From NCBI GenBank assembly GCA_039183535.1, contig JBCDBO010000108.1:1-10321 (forward strand): DNA of 10,321 bases, written 5' to 3'. Positions 6,844 to 10,321 of the stretch are shown here, in pieces. Under the pieces are notes generated by a model. That model did not search any database and was not told the DNA's origin. It saw only the letters and a program-made list of their open reading frames with translations. The stretch comes from JBCAXA01 sp039183535 (GTDB lineage: Bacteria > Pseudomonadota > Gammaproteobacteria > Steroidobacterales > Woeseiaceae). The position numbers and the translations under genes were made by a program. Position 1 is the stretch's first letter. Each line of letters opens with the position of its first letter.

Positions 6844-7943
6844 GACGCCGGTTCTCCTCTGACTGAGCAGCACTGTACACCGACGTTACCGCTGTAATAG
6901 AGCTTTGCGAGTGCCTTCGGCATGTTCTGGAAACCGACCTCGATGTCTTGGATTGGTTTGAGTTTACCGGCGCGGATCCACTCGGCTAACGACTCCATAC
7001 ACACTTGCCAACGATCGAGGTGGTTGTAGACGAAAAAGCCGCGCATCGCGGCATCGACGCGACGCAGGCGTGTGTAGTTGGACAGTTTGAACGGCACGTC
7101 GCGCGCGTATTCGCTGATCGATCCGCACAATACGACACGCGCATTTAGCCGTAAGCGCTCTAAGCAACTCTCCAAGATCTCACCGCCAACGTTGTCAAAG
7201 TAAAGGTCCATGCCTTCGGGGACGTATCGATCGAGCTGTTCGGCAACGTTGTCGTATCGATAATCGATGCTGCGCTGACACCCCAGTTGTTCAACAAACG
7301 CGCATTTTTCGGCGCCACCGGCAATGCCGGTTACATCGGTATCGAAGACGTTAGCGGCCATTTGCGCGACCATCGACCCGACGCCACCGGCGGCACCGGA
7401 TAAGACCATCGTCTCGCCGCGTTGCGGGGCACCGCAAACTACGTAACCGGCATAGGCTGAGAGCCCAGTCATACCGAGTACACCAGCACCAAGCGCAGCC
7501 GGTAAGCCGTTCGGCGGCATTCGAAAAAATTTTTCGCCGGCCGACATCGTCGACGTCTTATACGTCTGCCAGCCGAGTTGGCCTTGCACGATATCGCCTT
7601 CGCGGTAGTCGCTGTGGCGCGATTGCACAACCTCAGCGACGCCGCGTCCGTGGATCACGTCGCCCGGTTGCAGAACACGCTCGCCGGCCGCGCCCGTGCC
7701 TTGCATGTAGAACCGCATGACCGGTGCAAGGCCCAAATACAGTGTTCTGAGAAGCACCTCGCCGGCTGCTGGACTCGGGATGGGCGCTGCGTGCCACCGA
7801 AAGTCCGTTGGCTTGACGTTACCGACGGGTCGCTCGGCCACCAACCACTGGTAATTGACGTCGTCGTCGATCGCCTTAGTGGCAGCCAACGTATCGAATT
7901 CGGCGAGGGCCGCGTCGCGATCGTCGGTGGAGGCGCTGGCCAT
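6837..7943 (-). CDS. NADP-dependent oxidoreductase of the PTGR/CurA (zinc-free MDR) family
   Basis: The 368-residue protein belongs to the medium-chain dehydrogenase/reductase superfamily, leukotriene B4 dehydrogenase/curcumin reductase branch. Such enzymes typically use NADPH to reduce the double bond of alpha,beta-unsaturated ketones or aldehydes. The family start is visible as YQWLVAERPVG at 31-41, followed by LYLGLAPVMRFYM (68-80). The Rossmann glycine motif is SGAAGGVGS (182-190), and IAGGAEKC (207-214) is where the NADP phosphate is normally held. YFDNVGG (248-254) is also characteristic. No structural or catalytic zinc cysteines appear, as expected for this branch. About 28 acidic N-terminal residues precede the usual family start, and the only later in-frame candidate I found, a TTG at residue 19, has no Shine-Dalgarno sequence. 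The ATG abuts the T-run of the terminator that follows the TonB receptor gene. It leads the hydrolase-DUF72 run. Family confident; natural substrate unknown. Confidence 0.93.
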   Translation of the reverse strand: MASASTDDRDAALAEFDTLAATKAIDDDVNYQWLVAERPVGNVKPTDFRWHAAPIPSPAAGEVLLRTLYLGLAPVMRFYMQGTGAAGERVLQPGDVIHGRGVAEVVQSRHSDYREGDIVQGQLGWQTYKTSTMSAGEKFFRMPPNGLPAALGAGVLGMTGLSAYAGYVVCGAPQRGETMVLSGAAGGVGSMVAQMAANVFDTDVTGIAGGAEKCAFVEQLGCQRSIDYRYDNVAEQLDRYVPEGMDLYFDNVGGEILESCLERLRLNARVVLCGSISEYARDVPFKLSNYTRLRRVDAAMRGFFVYNHLDRWQVCMESLAEWIRAGKLKPIQDIEVGFQNMPKALAKLYYSGNVGVQCCSVRGEPASW

Positions 7944-7989
7944 AAAAACACCCGGTTACGACGAGGCCATAAAGGCCTCGCCGTAACCG
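7944..7989 (-). terminator. Strong hairpin terminator after the TonB receptor gene
   Basis: Arms 7953-7968 and 7974-7989 form a 16-base-pair stem: CGGTTACG with CGTAACCG outside and CGAGGCC with GGCCTCG inside. The stem is broken only by the 7961/7981 A-C position, with a 5-base loop. On the minus strand it is followed by GGTG and then TTTTT (7948-7944). It starts 9 bases after the receptor stop, so it reads as that gene's intrinsic terminator. The 4-base gap before the T-run is slightly unusual, and the T-run directly precedes the ATG of the next gene. Confidence 0.75.
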
Positions 7990-7998
7990 AGTAGGGGG

Positions 7999-10320
7999 CT
8001 AAAAATTAACGCTGGCGCGGATGCCGATTTGACGGCGGTCGCGCAACCCGATTTGGTAGCCAAACGTGCTGAAGTCGAACAGCGGCGTTGCAAACGACAG
8101 ATCGCGGAACCGATTAATCGCAGTCGGCGTATCGTCGTCCGTCAGGTTGGTGACAAAGATCTCCGCACGATAACGATCGGTCGTGATGCCGCCGCGCAAG
8201 TTAATTTGCGCACCGCCCGGCGCTGTCGTCAGGTTACCTTCGTCGGCGAAACGCTCACCCTGATAGAACAGGTCAGCTCTACCGAACCAGTTCATCTCGG
8301 AACTGATTTCACCGCCGAACAGCGCCGACACCGAGCCACTCCATTCTGGGAAGCGCTCGGCGGTTTTGCCACTCGCGTCCTCGGTGCCAAAGAGCTCGTT
8401 GTGAACGCCCGAGTTAAACACCTTGAACTCGGAGTCGATGTAGGCCAGCGACGCCTCGAGCGTCAGATTGTCGTTAATGGCCAATTCGCCGTCGAATTCG
8501 AAGCCTAAGATTTCCGACTTACCGGCATTGATGAAGTAATCGACCTGGGTAAAACCGGTCGGTTGCGTCATATCGGCCACAAGGTCGGCACGGCGGAACG
8601 TTTGATCCGTGCGTTCCATAAAGAACGCAGCCATCGAGACAACGCCAGCACCGTTTGGTAGCTGCTGCTTCCAGCCGATTTCGTGATTGGCCAGCGTTTC
8701 TTCTTCGAACTCCGGGCCTGCGCCACTTTCAATCGCTCGCAGTTCCGTCAGTTGCGCCGGCGTTAGCAGTGCGACCTCACCGTTGAATCCGCCAGGAAGG
8801 TTTCCTTCCGAGTAGCTCGCGTAGAGCAGCGTCCCGTCGGCCGGCGTCCACTCGACGATGGCCCGTGGTAAGAAGTTATCGAAGCTGACGTTGCTGCCCG
8901 GCGTGGTGTCGGTGATGTCACCGTCATCGGTGATCTCGTCCTCTTGGCTGCGACCTTCTAACGTAACGCGCCACGAATCGTTGAAGGCGTAACTAACGCT
9001 ACCGAAGATGCCGGTAGTCTCAACCGTTTCTTCGGCGGGCTCGCCGCCGCCGAACGCGAAGAAGCCAAGATTTGGCACGATGAACTCACCGTTGTTCGTG
9101 AACGCCTGTTCAAAGCGGTTGAAGCCGACCGACCAGTCCATACGCTCGTCAAACGCGGTACCGGACAAGCGCAGCTCGATGCTGTCGTCCTCAAATTCGC
9201 GGCCGGAATAGGAAACGAACGCAAAATCGGAGGTGTCGTCCGCATCGCGCAGCAACCGGACTTCCTCATCGTTTACGCCGAACAGGCCGCTAAGGACTAG
9301 GTTGTTATCGAAGTCGTAGGTGAATTGGGCGCTAAGCCGGGTCGATTCGCGTTCGAGTCCGACATCCGTCAGGTTACCGCCCGCGATAGCGATCAAGTTG
9401 TTGGTTAGCGCATTGGTCAGGCCGCCGGGCGTTTCGAGGTTCAAATCGGGGCCACGAATAGGTGCATCGCCACAAATCGTCGTGTCGGTGCCGCCGAGCG
9501 GGCCGCAGTTGTGATCGGTTAGACCGGCAAATGCGTAGGCGGGCGCGCCATCGTCGTTCTCAAAATAGTAACCGCGAATCTTGATTTCGAACTTGTCGCT
9601 CGGCGTGATGTAGAGCGTGCCGCCTATCGACGACGTACGCTCTTGCCCTAGCTCATCGCCAGTACTCTCGTTGTTGTAGTGCCCGCCTTTGTCGTTGTAA
9701 GCGGCGCTTAAACGGCCCGACATCACGTCACTGATCAACGGTCCTTCGATGCTGACATTGGCGCGGTAGTCGTCAAAGTCACCAGCAAAAACCGATGCCC
9801 GGCCTTTGAACTCATCGCCCGGCGTGCGTGTCACGTAGTTGATGGCGCCGCCGAATGTCAGACGACCAAAATACGCCGACTGCGGACCCTTGATGATCTC
9901 GACCCGTTCGACATCTTCGAGACCGATGCCTTGAACGCCGTTTGAGACGAAAATGCCGTCAACAAACACCGATGCCGTCTGCCGGCTCGGGGCTAACGAG
10001 TTAACCGAGACGCCGCGAAACCGGGGACTGTTGTCGAAACGGCCCGGAATACCGGCGAATTTTTCGTAAACAAAACCCGGCGTGACGGCCGGAAGATCGA
10101 CAATGCTCTGCAAGCCGAGCGATTCGATCTTCTCAGCATCGAACGCCGTAATGGCGATCGGGATATCGGTAATGACCTCTTCGCGTTTCCGCGCGGAGAC
10201 AACGATCAGGTCGATCGCGTCATCGTCGGCTTCCTGTGCCGAAGTTACTGCTGGTGCCGCCCAAATACCCGTCCCGGCCAGCACGGCCAACGACGAAGCG
10301 ACGGTAAATGTTCGTTTCAC
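7999..10320 (-). CDS. TonB-dependent outer-membrane receptor
   Basis: The 773-residue protein starts, as far as the window shows, at GTG 10320, one base from the edge. The residues that follow make a complete signal peptide (KR, hydrophobic core about 6-22, cleavage probably after TSA at about 28), so this is close to the true start, but an upstream ATG outside the window cannot be excluded. After it comes a TonB-box-like segment IDLIVVSARKREE (36-48). The plug domain spans about 50-165, with VDGIFVSNGVQ, DVERVEIIKGPQSAYFGR and GGAINYVTRTP. A long beta-barrel with alternating aromatic strands ends in ...RASVNF, whose terminal Phe is the usual barrel-assembly signal. Such receptors use TonB/ExbBD energy to import scarce or large compounds (iron chelates, vitamins, glycans, other ligands). 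The sequence alone does not reveal the ligand. A terminator follows the gene, so it may be transcribed largely alone. Confidence 0.95.
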   Translation of the reverse strand: MKRTFTVASSLAVLAGTGIWAAPAVTSAQEADDDAIDLIVVSARKREEVITDIPIAITAFDAEKIESLGLQSIVDLPAVTPGFVYEKFAGIPGRFDNSPRFRGVSVNSLAPSRQTASVFVDGIFVSNGVQGIGLEDVERVEIIKGPQSAYFGRLTFGGAINYVTRTPGDEFKGRASVFAGDFDDYRANVSIEGPLISDVMSGRLSAAYNDKGGHYNNESTGDELGQERTSSIGGTLYITPSDKFEIKIRGYYFENDDGAPAYAFAGLTDHNCGPLGGTDTTICGDAPIRGPDLNLETPGGLTNALTNNLIAIAGGNLTDVGLERESTRLSAQFTYDFDNNLVLSGLFGVNDEEVRLLRDADDTSDFAFVSYSGREFEDDSIELRLSGTAFDERMDWSVGFNRFEQAFTNNGEFIVPNLGFFAFGGGEPAEETVETTGIFGSVSYAFNDSWRVTLEGRSQEDEITDDGDITDTTPGSNVSFDNFLPRAIVEWTPADGTLLYASYSEGNLPGGFNGEVALLTPAQLTELRAIESGAGPEFEEETLANHEIGWKQQLPNGAGVVSMAAFFMERTDQTFRRADLVADMTQPTGFTQVDYFINAGKSEILGFEFDGELAINDNLTLEASLAYIDSEFKVFNSGVHNELFGTEDASGKTAERFPEWSGSVSALFGGEISSEMNWFGRADLFYQGERFADEGNLTTAPGGAQINLRGGITTDRYRAEIFVTNLTDDDTPTAINRFRDLSFATPLFDFSTFGYQIGLRDRRQIGIRASVNF

Positions 10321-10321
10321 G

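Noticed and set aside
7578..7994. 138-codon open frame on the plus strand opposite the reductase
   Set aside because: It is antisense to the MDR reductase and its predicted protein has low-complexity, non-family-like composition.
8029..8508. 159-codon open frame on the plus strand inside the TonB receptor gene
   Set aside because: It lies antisense to a certain receptor frame, resembles no family I know, and long antisense frames are common in GC-rich coding DNA.

Overview
The window comes from a bacterial chromosome of moderately high GC content (my estimate, high fifties percent). A TonB-dependent outer-membrane receptor with a signal peptide shows a Gram-negative cell. The gene complement (Anbu cluster, LacI regulator, pectinacetylesterase-like hydrolase, DUF72 protein) fits a free-living proteobacterium, perhaps an aquatic gammaproteobacterium, but that placement is inference. 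I recognise eight protein genes, which fill nearly all of the DNA. There is no RNA gene, CRISPR array or insertion sequence that I can see, and no stretch above 300 bases lacks a gene.

Left part (1-2588): the Anbu-type proteolysis/peptide-modification neighbourhood. An alpha-E (DUF403) gene, cut by the left edge, is joined by an ATGA overlap to a zinc-ribbon/HExxH putative metallopeptidase. Convergent to them, overlapping by 41 bases at the 3' end, is the Anbu proteasome-like Ntn-hydrolase. In other bacteria alpha-E and Anbu travel with a circularly permuted ATP-grasp enzyme and a transglutaminase-like protein, which are probably just left of the window. The biological role of this set is still poorly known.

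Middle part (2672-5176): a LacI/GalR regulator on the minus strand and a divergent secreted pectinacetylesterase/Notum-family hydrolase on the plus strand. Their 237-base intergenic region holds a near-perfect LacI-family operator (TGACAACGCTGTCA, 3755-3768). It overlaps a TTGACA -35 box for the regulator, so autoregulation is likely and joint control of the esterase is possible.

Right part (5173-10320): four minus-strand genes. A TonB-dependent receptor (start at or just beyond the right edge) is followed by a strong hairpin terminator. Then comes a compact three-gene run: NADP-dependent PTGR/CurA-type oxidoreductase, alpha/beta hydrolase and DUF72 (YecE-like) protein. The DUF72 gene ends on the same CTAG tetranucleotide that ends the esterase gene. 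A plausible but unproven reading is that the receptor, secreted esterase, hydrolase and reductase act on a common imported substrate.
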